Of a DNA stretch of 64,000 nt, positions 7,862 to 17,275 are shown piece by piece. The position numbers and the translations under genes were made by a program. A model generated the notes under the pieces. The model had not been told where the DNA came from. It made no database searches and saw only the letters and a list, made by a program, of their open reading frames with translations. The stretch lies in contig NZ_SLWB01000006.1 of NCBI RefSeq assembly GCF_004340205.1, positions 62,001 to 126,000 of the forward strand, read 5' to 3'. The stretch is from Acetobacteroides hydrogenigenes (GTDB lineage: Bacteria; Bacteroidota; Bacteroidia; Bacteroidales; ZOR0009). Numbering within the stretch: position 1 is the stretch's first letter; the number at the start of each line of letters is the position of its first letter.

Positions 7862-10534
7862 CTACACCATTTCCTCTTCGGGAATTGGGACACCCTCCTT
7901 TTCGCATATTGCCTTTAACCTATTCACCGACCAATCCTGGCGGTAATCGTAGAAGCAACCAAAGGAGCGCTTAAGCAACCCCACAAGGTAAAGCGTATCG
8001 GCATCGTAGTCTTCTTTAGCAAGCGCCTCAACCCTATCCCAATCCTTAAACACCAGCTTAAGGGTTACAAATACCGATGGGTCGATGTGGCCAAGAGCCA
8101 CGCTGCTAATCCCATCGTTAAGGATAATCTTTCGGGCGCGGTTGATATGGCGCTCTCCCACATCGTTCAAAACCTGCAGATACTTCTCGAAGAGGATGTA
8201 TTCGTCGAGCAGAAAGACAACCTCTTCGGCACTCATCTCGCGCCAAAAGCTGGTAGGATGCTGTAACCGTATAAACCGACCAAGCATAAACGATCCGGCC
8301 AAGTACCCGCTTAGCTGCCGATCCTGGCATACCCTAATAACCTTTTTAAAGAAGCGCACCTTTCTATCGGTGGTATACAAGTCGTAAATCATGTACTGAT
8401 CCTGATGGGTTCCCAGCTCGCTTTTCAGAATCTGCTCAACATAAAGATCCTCGTTCGCATCGAACCAGCAGCAAACCAGCGGAGAGGCCTTCTCGTGGTT
8501 CTTCTGCAAGTCGATGCGGATAATCTTTGTCAGATCGCTTAACGTGGTGATCTCGTTATGGTCGAGCGAACGAACTATCGATTGGTACTTACGGTAGGCC
8601 ACCTCCATATTAACAAAAACGCGCTCCTCCTTTGCTTGCATATCCAAATGATTCCCCTCCAAAAACTTCTGAAAACGCGCCGGAGCATAGCTTGCCTTGC
8701 CAATAAGAATCATCTGGTGCTTGCTCGAAAGGGTTATCCAGTCGCCCTCGTTTAGGGCTACCCCGTCCTTATTTACTAGCGACTGGCTTAGCAGCGTTAC
8801 GTTGTACTTGTTGAGGTTGATAAAGGCCGGAACGCCGTATCCCAGGCACGAAGTTACCACATGTACCGCTGCCGGGGTAAGGCTTATTATGGCATCGAGC
8901 TCGCAAAGTATAATGGTATCCGAAGGAACGTAGGTCTCCTTGCACAGGCAAACCCTTTCGCCGTTCCGCTTTGCCTCCAGCGCCTTTGCCGTAGAGAAGA
9001 ATATGCGAGCGGTAACGGCCGATCGAGGGAGAACGGAGATACCGCCACAAAAGAAGGTAAGCTCGTTTATCGATTTATCATCAATGCGCTCCGAGAAGAT
9101 CTGCTTCAGATGGTAGGGCTGCACCAGCTTAATTGCCCGTTCGCCCGATATCACCCGCTTCTCGTACATATCGATGGCCGAAAGCAGCGTCGAACGCCCC
9201 GTAAGCTCCGAAGCATTCAGCTGTAGTATGGCAAAAAGGTGCGCATTCTTACGCGTCTCGGCAGCAAACTCGATGGTAACGGGCGACTCCAGCAGCTTCT
9301 CAAGGTTAGGAAGGCAAGGCTCAAAGTGGTAGATTGCCGGAAAGGTATCCTTAACCTCCGCCCTATCGAAGAACTCGGTGTCGTTACGGTCGATGGTGCC
9401 GGTCATGATATCATCGCCAAACATGTTACGAACGCTCTCGATCTGCCGTCCGAGACCAGTACGCGAGTGGCGGCTGTAGAGCACCCCTGGGTACGAATCG
9501 TCGTTACGGATGGTCCACACCATCTTTTGCATGATGATGGAAGGATAGGAAATATCGCCCTTCTTAAGCGTGTACACCAGGTCCTGATTCTTGATAAAGA
9601 AGTCGTACATGCTATCAACAAAGAAGCAGATCTGGGCAAAGGCATCGGTAAGAATTTCCTGGTTAACCCTCCCTATCTCATCAACCAGAATGGCGATTCG
9701 CTCCTCGATATCGGCAACCGAAACAAACGTTGTAATAGGCTGACAGATCTCACTACCAGCATCCTCAGGAAACAGAATGCGGTAAATAGTTTGCAGGTTG
9801 TTGATGTATATTTTCCCAGCAACCTTTGCCCCATACTTCACCTTAAGGGCTCCATAAGCCGTAGCATTTATTCCGGCATTCAGGTAGGTGGGCAAAAAGC
9901 CCGGTATGTAGAACGATGTTGCCGAGCGCATGGCAAAAACCAGCGGGTTGTTGCTGTCGCCAAGGCGCGTTTGCGTCATCTTCTCTAGATTATCGATGGC
10001 GCTCCTTATGTGGACTTTCTTTTCGTCTTCGTTTAAGAAGAAAGCGCTCGACGTAAGCACACAGAAGTCGGGAACCGGATAAAGCTGCTGTATTAGGTCG
10101 AGAAGAATTGCCCCCTTTTGGCTGATATGATTGTCGGTATACCTATTTGCGGTAGACGATGGAACCACGTAGCCGTTTTCGACAAATGTAATCCGGCTAA
10201 TCTGCTCCTGCTTTTCGCGCAGATACCGCAAGCGCGATGCGTAAACAATTACCCTAGATTCCTCGTTGCCTTCGTTAGAACGAAGGAGATGCCACAGGTG
10301 CTCGCGTCCCTTGTCCTTATCCTTTTGGCAAAGAAAGGTAAGATCGAAAAAGTGGGCCGCAATTGTTTTAGGCTTCGAGTCGGCCTCTTCGATGTACTCT
10401 ATTTCGGGTTGCAGGTAGCCGCTATTCGATATTGTATTCCCCGTACAATCGCCATCCTGAACGAAATGTCGAATGGTGTTAAAGTTGGAGTAGCTCGATC
10501 GTACAATGTAGTCGTGTATACAGCTAAAGCTCAT
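7862..10534 (-). CDS. PPDK/PEP-synthase-like protein with divergent C-terminus
   Basis: The 890-residue protein is related to pyruvate phosphate dikinase. Residues about 140-170 (SQKGAILLDLIQQLYPVPDF) match the PPDK glycine-rich start, and residues about 200-225 (FAMRSATSFYIPGFLPTYLN) match the RSG...MPG ATP-grasp segment. Residues about 490-580 match the swivelling phosphohistidine domain, where AAVHVVTSCLGYGVPAF keeps a His at the catalytic position although the usual GGMTSHAA context is lost. The TIM-barrel PEP/pyruvate domain is absent; the last ~280 residues are of unknown type. It may transfer phosphate to an unusual acceptor or be regulatory. It is a single gene. Confidence 0.75.
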   Translation of the reverse strand: MSFSCIHDYIVRSSYSNFNTIRHFVQDGDCTGNTISNSGYLQPEIEYIEEADSKPKTIAAHFFDLTFLCQKDKDKGREHLWHLLRSNEGNEESRVIVYASRLRYLREKQEQISRITFVENGYVVPSSTANRYTDNHISQKGAILLDLIQQLYPVPDFCVLTSSAFFLNEDEKKVHIRSAIDNLEKMTQTRLGDSNNPLVFAMRSATSFYIPGFLPTYLNAGINATAYGALKVKYGAKVAGKIYINNLQTIYRILFPEDAGSEICQPITTFVSVADIEERIAILVDEIGRVNQEILTDAFAQICFFVDSMYDFFIKNQDLVYTLKKGDISYPSIIMQKMVWTIRNDDSYPGVLYSRHSRTGLGRQIESVRNMFGDDIMTGTIDRNDTEFFDRAEVKDTFPAIYHFEPCLPNLEKLLESPVTIEFAAETRKNAHLFAILQLNASELTGRSTLLSAIDMYEKRVISGERAIKLVQPYHLKQIFSERIDDKSINELTFFCGGISVLPRSAVTARIFFSTAKALEAKRNGERVCLCKETYVPSDTIILCELDAIISLTPAAVHVVTSCLGYGVPAFINLNKYNVTLLSQSLVNKDGVALNEGDWITLSSKHQMILIGKASYAPARFQKFLEGNHLDMQAKEERVFVNMEVAYRKYQSIVRSLDHNEITTLSDLTKIIRIDLQKNHEKASPLVCCWFDANEDLYVEQILKSELGTHQDQYMIYDLYTTDRKVRFFKKVIRVCQDRQLSGYLAGSFMLGRFIRLQHPTSFWREMSAEEVVFLLDEYILFEKYLQVLNDVGERHINRARKIILNDGISSVALGHIDPSVFVTLKLVFKDWDRVEALAKEDYDADTLYLVGLLKRSFGCFYDYRQDWSVNRLKAICEKEGVPIPEEEMV

Positions 10535-10938
10535 GACAGCAGGTTTAGTTATGGTTTAACATCGTCTGCTGCTCTCTTCTTGTAATAAAATGGTTATATC
10601 CTGAAGATAATACTTACCGAACAAATCAGAGCCTTCGACACCTAACGCTCTGAACTTCGACCCAAAGATCACACTTTTCGCCCAATTGCCGATCAAGCGC
10701 TACGTTAAAAGGAATGGGAACAAACAGATTCTGCTACATATCCTACTTTCTACCTTTAGACGTTATGCTAGAAAAACCAGCGTTAAGGTGCATAACGAAT
10801 ACCAGCCCAAGGCGTTGCCTTGGGCTGGTATTCGAACAAATGATCTGCGCCATGTAAGGGCAATAAGCATGCACGAACGCTATTGCGTGGTTTTGACATG
10901 CTGCCACCTCGTGGCGAAAGGAAAAGGTTAGTCCTTAA
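10535..10938. other. intergenic region with a 17-bp perfect hairpin
   Basis: A perfect 17-bp stem with a three-base loop spans 10797-10833 (core CCAGCCCAAGGC). It lies downstream of the minus-strand barrel gene and is probably a transcription end signal for that operon, although its T-tract is weak. The rest has no convincing gene; the frame at 10686-10931 runs through the hairpin. Confidence 0.6.
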
Positions 10939-11457
10939 CTAAAAGTTAAACCCATACCCTACCGAAAAGTATAGTGGTGCCACTTTAAAAACGCCTATAG
11001 TTTCAACCTGTAGTGCCTCAGAGTGGTACTCCTGCTTGTACTCGCGTTTGCCGTACTGGTAACCTGCGCTTATAAGTACGCTATGCCTATTTTGCCTACC
11101 AATAAATCGAACATACCTGATGCCTCCCCCAAGTAAAGGTGCGGCAGCATTGTAGTAGCTATTATTTGGAATGTAAACACCAGCTACTGCATTAAGGGCT
11201 ACGACGTTTTTCTCGGTTGAAAAAGCGGACACCCCCACCCTTACGCCTGCCAAAAAATCATCAAAACGGCTGTTGATGTCCTGATTTCCTATGCCTACAA
11301 ACGCCTCGCCCCACATGTTATGGAATAGCAGATTACGCTGATAGCCCAGCTCTAGCTGGTTATATGAGAATTGAAGCGAGAGCTGATTCATCTTTTGGGC
11401 CTTTGCCCCAAATGCTAATAGTAGCATAAATACTAGTCCGAATACCCTTCTTTTCAT
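10939..11457 (-). CDS. small outer-membrane beta-barrel-like protein
   Basis: The 172-residue protein has a signal peptide (MKRRVFGLVFMLLLAFGAKAQ). Alternating hydrophobic and polar strands follow, with a C-terminus of YFSVGYGFNF; the terminal aromatic residue is typical of outer-membrane barrels. No named family is recognised. It starts 7 bases after the stop of the DUF2271-like lipoprotein gene, so the two form an operon. Confidence 0.7.
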   Translation of the reverse strand: MKRRVFGLVFMLLLAFGAKAQKMNQLSLQFSYNQLELGYQRNLLFHNMWGEAFVGIGNQDINSRFDDFLAGVRVGVSAFSTEKNVVALNAVAGVYIPNNSYYNAAAPLLGGGIRYVRFIGRQNRHSVLISAGYQYGKREYKQEYHSEALQVETIGVFKVAPLYFSVGYGFNF

Positions 11458-11464
11458 CTAATTC

Positions 11465-12184
11465 TTAGTTTATAGTTAGCGTGATTCTTTTGACAATAGA
11501 TTTTGCGGAGGTTAGCTTCTCCATATCTTCATAAATCTTACCATCTGTACCATCCGGACTACTATGCCCTACAAGCGTTAGCTCCACTTGTTTTGTTTCG
11601 GGGTAAACGGTAGCAGCGTAAACCACTGCAGGTTGTCCGCTTCCCATCTTACCCCCCGAATAGCCATCCGTCCCATTCTTTGCATTTTCGGGAAAGAAGC
11701 TATTAAAATCAACCGAGTGGTTGAACTCGGCTTTTACAACAAATGGTTTTTCGAGATTTAAAGGATGTACCCTAATTGTTTTACTAGCCTTAGGAGTTGC
11801 CCCGGTTATTCCATCTACTAGAGGATTCTCCTTTGTAGGCAACAGCAACCCATCTTCATAAACGCATCCTCGTTGGTAACACCAGTAAGGAAGAGCCTCT
11901 TTTCGTCGGTTGCCATTATTCGACAGCCAGCCTTCGGTAGCAATCTTATAGGTTACAAATACAGTAGAGAGGTAGCGACCTTCCGTATCTTCGATCCATA
12001 CGGCAAACTGTGGCGGATTCTTTTTGGTTAAGCCAAGGAATAGAGGAAAGTCGTGCAACCAGCCATCTCCGGCTTCAATATCAATTTTAACATCCCCCTG
12101 TGTAAAGGAGAGCTCCTCTTTTTGGCACGAGCTAAGCAGTAAAACGCAAGCAAAAGCCCAAAAATTCAGTGAAATCATTCTCAT
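11465..12184 (-). CDS. DUF2271-like lipoprotein
   Basis: Starting at 12184 (MRMISLNFWAF) gives a lipoprotein signal ending LLLSSC. An upstream in-frame start at 12247 would put 21 charged residues before it. The mature part contains FAVWIEDTEGRYLSTVFVTYK and a late tryptophan-rich segment as in DUF2271, plus DGITGATPKAS, which recalls FMN-binding proteins. DUF2271 proteins are often found with PepSY and ApbE proteins in iron or flavin-linked envelope redox systems; no such partner is here. It is the first gene of an operon with the barrel protein. Confidence 0.65.
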   Translation of the reverse strand: MRMISLNFWAFACVLLLSSCQKEELSFTQGDVKIDIEAGDGWLHDFPLFLGLTKKNPPQFAVWIEDTEGRYLSTVFVTYKIATEGWLSNNGNRRKEALPYWCYQRGCVYEDGLLLPTKENPLVDGITGATPKASKTIRVHPLNLEKPFVVKAEFNHSVDFNSFFPENAKNGTDGYSGGKMGSGQPAVVYAATVYPETKQVELTLVGHSSPDGTDGKIYEDMEKLTSAKSIVKRITLTIN

Positions 12185-12252
12185 TTCGCATTTACTTTTG
12201 TTGCAAAGTACCGCAGAACAAAAACGATTTCTTTTGACAAATATCAAAAAAG

Positions 12253-12828
12253 CTACTTTATGGCCTTCCGCATTCGGCTTAGGGTTTCCTTGGTGATTCC
12301 GAGATACGAAGCGATATACTGTAAGGGTATTGTATTCACATAGTCGGGATTCCTCTCCATAAGCCGCTTATACCGCATCTCGGCCGATTGATTTAGCAGC
12401 AGGAACAGGTGCTCTTCGGATGCTATTGCAACGGCTTCGGCCACCATGCGACCTAACCGCTCGATGGAGGGATAGCTAAGGTAGAGACCGTAAAGGTCGT
12501 CCCTAGAAAATTCCAAAACTTCCATATCAACCATTGCCTGCACATTCACAAACGATGGTTTTGCAGTAATGAAGCTGGTGTACGAGGTTATAAAGCATGG
12601 GCCAAAGTAGAAATCGCTGGTAATCTCATTCCCATTTAGGTCGAGGTGGTAAAAGCGGAAATAGCCACGATTAACGAATAGCGCCTTTGTACATACCTTC
12701 CCGACTTCGGCAAAGCACTCCTTTTTGGAGAGCACTCTAACGGACGAGATGCCCTCCAATGCTCTTGCCTCTTCATCAGTAAGCTCAATAAATTGGCCTA
12801 CGTATTCGGTTAACGCCTTTCTTAACAT
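12253..12828 (-). CDS. Crp/Fnr family transcriptional regulator
   Basis: The 191-residue protein has an N-terminal cyclic-nucleotide-binding-like fold (about 10-120, with FVNRGYFRFYHLDLNGNEIT) and a C-terminal helix-turn-helix (IPLQYIASYLGITKETLSRM). There is no Fnr-type cysteine cluster, and the cAMP-contact residues are not obvious, so the signal is unknown. It lies 68 bases upstream of the lipoprotein-barrel operon on the same strand and may control or be co-transcribed with it. Confidence 0.88.
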   Translation of the reverse strand: MLRKALTEYVGQFIELTDEEARALEGISSVRVLSKKECFAEVGKVCTKALFVNRGYFRFYHLDLNGNEITSDFYFGPCFITSYTSFITAKPSFVNVQAMVDMEVLEFSRDDLYGLYLSYPSIERLGRMVAEAVAIASEEHLFLLLNQSAEMRYKRLMERNPDYVNTIPLQYIASYLGITKETLSRMRKAIK

Positions 12829-13115
12829 ACTTCCTTACTCTTTACGGCTCCCATATAACTTTTTGACTTATTAGCCCCCACTTATCGGGTTTTATCCAGG
12901 GTTTCGCTTTTAAAATAGATGAAGTTAGACGAAGCTACAGGACGTTACATGGAATTAAAAGAATGGCTTGCACCAACCTTAGAACCCAGTATTTCGATTA
13001 TAATATGGCAAAAATTGAGCGTAAGCCCTTCTTTTAACTTCGTCCATCTTCATCTAACTTCGTTTAGCTTCTACTCGAGGCAACCTCGAAAGTTAAAGGC
13101 GAAATCTCTGAGGTT
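12829..13115. other. intergenic region with paired inverted motifs
   Basis: A motif of the form AGATGAAGTTAGACGAAG near 12917-12935 is repeated in inverted form near 13040-13070. The intervening sequence has no gene-like features. A plus-strand frame (12919-13263) runs through it into the next gene's antisense strand and is rejected. Confidence 0.45.
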
Positions 13116-13694
13116 TTATCTTTGTTTTTGTCCCAACTTCTCAACTTTGTTTATCCAGGCTTGTCGCTTTTCGTCATTCGACATTTTTATTGGACCTAAT
13201 GCCGTAATCTTAACGGGTTTGATTCCGCAGAACTCCAATATCCCCTTTTTCATTGAATTGTGACCAGGGCTTTTATACATCAGCCAATAGTACCATTTGG
13301 GCGTATCCATTGTTACAATTAGCCGTGCAGATTTACCCTTCAGTAACTTATCCCAAAGCAGGGAGTTCTCGCGATATTTAAAGGCAAACTTTGGTAGAAA
13401 TACTCTATCAATAAATCCCTTTAATAGCGCAGGATAGGTTCCCCACCATGTAGGATAAACAAATACCAAATGATCGGAATCTAAAATATCCTGTTGAACT
13501 TTTAGTAAATCAGGCTCTAGCTCGGTACGCTTTCTGTACCCGTAATGCAGATTCAAATCAAAATCTAAATCGATCAAGTTGACCAGCTTACAATCGGCAT
13601 TAGTAAGCTCGGCTCCCCTTTTGTAGCTAGCTGCTAAATCGGCACAAAAGCTCTCACTATCGGGATGGCCGTTTACTATTAAAATCTTTTTCAT
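13116..13694 (-). CDS. flavodoxin-fold NAD(P)H oxidoreductase
   Basis: The 192-residue protein begins MKKILIVNGHPDSESFC, the N-terminal phosphate-binding loop of the NQO/modulator-of-drug-activity family. It contains YPTWWGTYPALLKGFIDRV, the FMN-contacting segment. Members are FMN or FAD enzymes that reduce quinones or nitro and azo compounds with NAD(P)H. It is cytosolic and a single gene. Confidence 0.88.
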   Translation of the reverse strand: MKKILIVNGHPDSESFCADLAASYKRGAELTNADCKLVNLIDLDFDLNLHYGYRKRTELEPDLLKVQQDILDSDHLVFVYPTWWGTYPALLKGFIDRVFLPKFAFKYRENSLLWDKLLKGKSARLIVTMDTPKWYYWLMYKSPGHNSMKKGILEFCGIKPVKITALGPIKMSNDEKRQAWINKVEKLGQKQR

Positions 13695-13772
13695 CCGAAC
13701 AATGCTGTTTTAATGGTTGATAGCAAACTACTTCGACAATTAGAGTATGAACGTGTAGCTTTTGCAAAGCTA

Positions 13773-14816
13773 TTACTTAAAAATCTCCTTATACATTTTT
13801 TCGAGTGCAGCGCCATTGGCTTTATTTATCTTTTGCAGCTCCACTTTCATTTTAGCATCACTCTCCTTACGGAGAGCCATCTCTTTTTGCCAAGTACGCC
13901 CCGGTTCTATATCACGTAAAAAACGAGAGTTTACGCTATAGCTGAAATATACGTTTTGCCCTGCTTTTACTGCATTCATCTCATAATCGAATGCGGTTAG
14001 CAGATCGTTGTAACCAACAGCTCCATTGGCATCAAAGTCTGGTTTTTGAAGATTCTCCGCAACAACCTTTTCGTAGCTATGCCATACGTAGGTTGGCTTT
14101 CCACCCTCAAAAGAGAGCCTGTAGAAGCCTTTCTTCGGATTTAGCACATCGCCAATGGCAAAGTTATTGGGGTTTTGATCGGTTGGTGCAGATGGCTTTG
14201 TCTTAAAGTTGGATTGGTTAACGCTGGCATAATCGGAAAATTTTACGCCATCGTTCCAGAAACGATATAGCCGATCGAGCACAACCTCGGTTTGCTGGGG
14301 AACTCTTTCGATGAACGAAACTCCAAGAACATACTCTTCATGCGACCCCCATGCTATTGGCCCACAATTCTGCAGCTCTTGGATATAGAACCATATCCAG
14401 GATGTTTCGGTTAGCTTATACATCAAGCCTCCATTGGGTAGGCGTGTATTCTTGAACATCTTCTTGATGGCTTTTTCATCCATCTGTACCAAGCCTTTTT
14501 TGGCAGCAAGCTCCTTAACCACATCAGGTCGGTAGCCCACCCAATCGCGTATCTCGGTAAGGATGCACCTATAGCTGGTTTTGGGAACATTGCCCGGCGC
14601 ATAGCAATAGTAGGTACCCGGGCCATAGTTCTTGCTCTTAAGGGTATATCCCGGAACATCGGGTGCAAAGCCGCAAACAGGAGTAGGCGCCAGATCGGGT
14701 AGCGGCTTATACAACGTAAACGTGCTCTTGCCATAGGTAACCTTCTTTTGAGCCTGTACACCTACTAGCATTAAAATACAGATTGCGGAAAATGTAATCC
14801 TTAGATAGCTTGTCAT
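13773..14816 (-). CDS. secreted protein of unknown function
   Basis: The 347-residue protein has a signal peptide (MTSYLRITFSAICILMLVGVQAQ). I do not recognise a family. Visible features are five cysteines in the mature part, clusters of aromatic residues near 55-75, a basic stretch around 100-120, and a Lys/Glu-rich C-terminal helix from about 310 on that looks like a coiled coil. The next gene upstream (SH3-SLH-ricin protein) is on the same strand with a 42-bp gap, so they may form a transcript. Confidence 0.7.
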   Translation of the reverse strand: MTSYLRITFSAICILMLVGVQAQKKVTYGKSTFTLYKPLPDLAPTPVCGFAPDVPGYTLKSKNYGPGTYYCYAPGNVPKTSYRCILTEIRDWVGYRPDVVKELAAKKGLVQMDEKAIKKMFKNTRLPNGGLMYKLTETSWIWFYIQELQNCGPIAWGSHEEYVLGVSFIERVPQQTEVVLDRLYRFWNDGVKFSDYASVNQSNFKTKPSAPTDQNPNNFAIGDVLNPKKGFYRLSFEGGKPTYVWHSYEKVVAENLQKPDFDANGAVGYNDLLTAFDYEMNAVKAGQNVYFSYSVNSRFLRDIEPGRTWQKEMALRKESDAKMKVELQKINKANGAALEKMYKEIFK

Positions 14817-14858
14817 CTTTTTCTACTCCTTTTGCGGTCTTTATTATGCTCTCGACAC

Positions 14859-16214
14859 CTACTTTACTTTACTGAAGATGAACTTGCAGTTATTCGCGTC
14901 GGCGCCTGTTCCATGTTTCCAATACCAGGAAATGATGGGTGTGCCGTCATTCGTTTTAAAACCCGAAACATTGATTACCTGATGGAAGTTATTCGGGTCT
15001 TCGATAAAACTGGTGGCCTGGCCATCTTCGGACGACCCGGTTTCAATCCACCACAGAAACTCGTTCTTTTGGGCAATAAGGCGGCTTCCGTTCATCGGGG
15101 TACCGGATATACCAAGGTATTTGCCATCGGTCGTCTGGATGGTATATAGCTGCATAACCTGTCTATCCTTGTTAAGCAAACTTTTTTTGTAGGTAATTTT
15201 AAATTGCTGCTTTTTCCTGCTGTTCAGCTCAACCTTGCCCTCTGCATTGACAAAAAGATGCGGCTGATTTGGCTTTTTCCCAAGCATCGTTTTAATGGTG
15301 TAGGCACCATTGTAAACATACGTAGTACCATCGTAATTTCCGTCTTCAAACTTTGCACCGGTAATAAATGCCATCTCATTACGCCAACAAAGGACTTTGT
15401 CGCAAAGGATTTTCGCCTGTTCCTTGGTACATTTCGCGGTTGCCGCTTTGTTGCCACCAATAGCGAACTTCGTAATATCTGCTTTGGTAAATTCGCTGCC
15501 ACCTCCTTCTCGGATATATCTTTTGTCGTAAGCCATTAGCTTAACAAGGAGCTTCGTAAATTCATCGTAGGTAATGCTGCCAGCAGGGTTAAACTTCCCT
15601 GTAGGAACAATCCCCCAATAGGCCAGACGCCCCTCTTGAAAATCTTTGGAATCGGTAAAATAATTCCCACCATTAGATTTTATGGCACCCGGCAATGTCG
15701 CTTTTAAAGCCCAACTACCATACATACTCCCCATTATATCATTAACAAGCATATCAGCCATTTCCGCACGGGTGATTGGTTTTGACCAGTCGTCTGCCAC
15801 GCCTTTCCACTCTCCTGTAGTGCCCCGGTATATTCCGTCGTACGACAGCCATTCTTTTGCCCAGGCCGAACATACCATATCCGGTGCCTCTACCTTCATT
15901 AGCAGCTCCTTCTTTATATAGTATTCGCCGCCTTTGTACTTAACCTTTGCCCAGTCCCCTTCGATGGCCACAACCTCGTAAACCGCCATTTTGGGCATTT
16001 CGCCAATCACCTCGCCATTTGTTGTTGCACGGTAAGGCGTATCGAAATAACCGTTTGTTACTTTCACCACCTTATACAGGGTTGGTTTCGATGCTTTTTG
16101 TGCTGCAACAGGGGTAATCCCATACGCCATGCATAACATTAAGAGCATGCTAAAGTATCGGTTCGCTGTGTACCATTTACTGCCGCTTAGCGGCATTTCC
16201 TTTTGTTTCTTCAT
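14859..16214 (-). CDS. SH3 - S-layer homology - ricin lectin surface protein
   Basis: From the ATG at 16214 the protein has a signal ending AYGITPVAAQ. A bacterial SH3-like domain follows (VVKVTNGYFDTPYRATTNGEVIGEMPKMAVYEV). Next are two S-layer-homology-like units (WSKPITRAEMADMLVNDIM, then YWGIVPTGKFNPAGSITYDE), and the C-terminus is a ricin-type beta-trefoil (YTIQTTDGKYLGISG, INVSGFKTNDGTPIISWYWK). SH3 and SLH domains suggest cell-wall binding and ricin domains bind sugars. SLH domains are unusual in Bacteroidota. Starts at 16229 or 16361 are also possible. Confidence 0.75.
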   Translation of the reverse strand: MKKQKEMPLSGSKWYTANRYFSMLLMLCMAYGITPVAAQKASKPTLYKVVKVTNGYFDTPYRATTNGEVIGEMPKMAVYEVVAIEGDWAKVKYKGGEYYIKKELLMKVEAPDMVCSAWAKEWLSYDGIYRGTTGEWKGVADDWSKPITRAEMADMLVNDIMGSMYGSWALKATLPGAIKSNGGNYFTDSKDFQEGRLAYWGIVPTGKFNPAGSITYDEFTKLLVKLMAYDKRYIREGGGSEFTKADITKFAIGGNKAATAKCTKEQAKILCDKVLCWRNEMAFITGAKFEDGNYDGTTYVYNGAYTIKTMLGKKPNQPHLFVNAEGKVELNSRKKQQFKITYKKSLLNKDRQVMQLYTIQTTDGKYLGISGTPMNGSRLIAQKNEFLWWIETGSSEDGQATSFIEDPNNFHQVINVSGFKTNDGTPIISWYWKHGTGADANNCKFIFSKVK

Positions 16215-16289
16215 TAGGTATACTATCATTTTAAAGGTTATTCCAACGGACATTTCAAAAAATTGAGCACTCCCCATTCGGCTAAAGCA

Positions 16290-16860
16290 TCTGCACATAG
16301 CCGTTAAGCTAAGCGGCAGGCTGCATAATGCCTCTTTACTTCTATGGCATTTGGCCAACAAGCAGCAAAAACAAGCCTAAAAGCAAAATCCGTGTAAAAC
16401 TAACTATGATTTGTTGGTTTGGGAAATAAGGCAGAAGACAAAAAGTGGACAATAGGAAAAAAATACCAGCTTAGGCTGCCTCGTGTGCTTATTCTATGCC
16501 GAGCTAGGTTCACGCCCAATATCCCTGTTAGGCGAAGGCTCCATCCCATAGCCGTCAAGCTAAGGCTTCAAACGACTACAGGGGTGGCATTAACGCGCTA
16601 CAACGTAGCGCCCCATTAGTAACCGTGGGTGCTAAACCCGCGGACATTTGGCCGAAAGCAATCGGCCCCGAAGGGGTCGCCCCAAATGCTGCTCGTACGC
16701 ATAAAAGGGTCAGCCCCGTTCGGGGCTGCTAAAGAGGGGTGGCGTTCAGCGTCCACGGATTTCATCCGCGGTTATTGAGGGTTTGCTACTTCGTAGCATT
16801 TTATCGCTTAGCTTGACGGCTATGGAGCTATAGCCTCAGCTCAACAAGCGCTACAACACA
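16290..16860. repeat. cluster of dispersed palindromes and REP fragments
   Basis: The stretch holds short hairpins such as GCCCCGTTCGGGGC, copies of the motif AGCTTGACGGCTATGG on both strands (about 16549 and 16808), and a segment (about 16378-16500) that recurs at 19094-19211. No gene is seen; the frame at 16419-16619 is a shadow. Confidence 0.6.
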
Positions 16861-17010
16861 CCTGTCAAATCATACAGTTTAACCAACACGAAAGCACCAT
16901 CACTGCTCAATTCGGCTATTTTTGAAAACAACTTAACTACATAATCATACAGCTTACGAAAAAAGGTTAACACAACATATGAGCATGTTTGATGATTAAA
17001 AAGCAATACT

Positions 17011-17208
17011 ATGACTTTTGGTATTTTTAACGTTGCACTATTTTCAGGTTGCCTTATATTCTTTCTGTTCGACCATCTCAAGATTAGAAAGAAGAGGTAT
17101 GAGAGCGATCAAATAAGAAGGCTCACGGTTGAAAACAGCCGGATGAAAATCTTGCTGGCTCTTTTTCTTCTTATAATCTCGCTAGAGCATTTGTTTGCTA
17201 GCCTATAA
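17011..17208 (+). CDS. possible small membrane protein
   Basis: The 65-residue frame has two hydrophobic segments (about 5-20 and 47-62) separated by a charged stretch rich in Lys, Arg and Glu, the layout of a two-span membrane protein. It lies in repeat-rich DNA and has no recognised relatives, so it may be a chance frame. Confidence 0.35.
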   Translation: MTFGIFNVALFSGCLIFFLFDHLKIRKKRYESDQIRRLTVENSRMKILLALFLLIISLEHLFASL

Positions 17209-17222
17209 AGTTACTGCCCTGT

Positions 17223-17275
17223 TTGGCTGAAGCTCCTGCCTCAGTCGAATCTATCCAAGCAGGCACCTGCCTGTC
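17223..17275. repeat. left REP-like element of the RAYT unit
   Basis: The sequence at 17238-17256 (GCCTCAGTCGAATCTATCC) has an exact reverse complement at 17922-17940, on the other side of the transposase gene. Confidence 0.75.

Noticed and set aside
10790-10900. Possible tRNA near the 10.8-kb hairpin, suggested by a TTCGAA string
   Set aside because: The arms needed for a cloverleaf do not pair; the string belongs to the 17-bp hairpin.
10686-10931. 81-codon frame next to the 10.8-kb hairpin
   Set aside because: It reads through a perfect 17-bp hairpin and has no recognisable feature.
12919-13263. 114-codon frame on the plus strand
   Set aside because: Its 3' part is antisense to the flavodoxin-fold gene, and its 5' part lies over inverted repeats.
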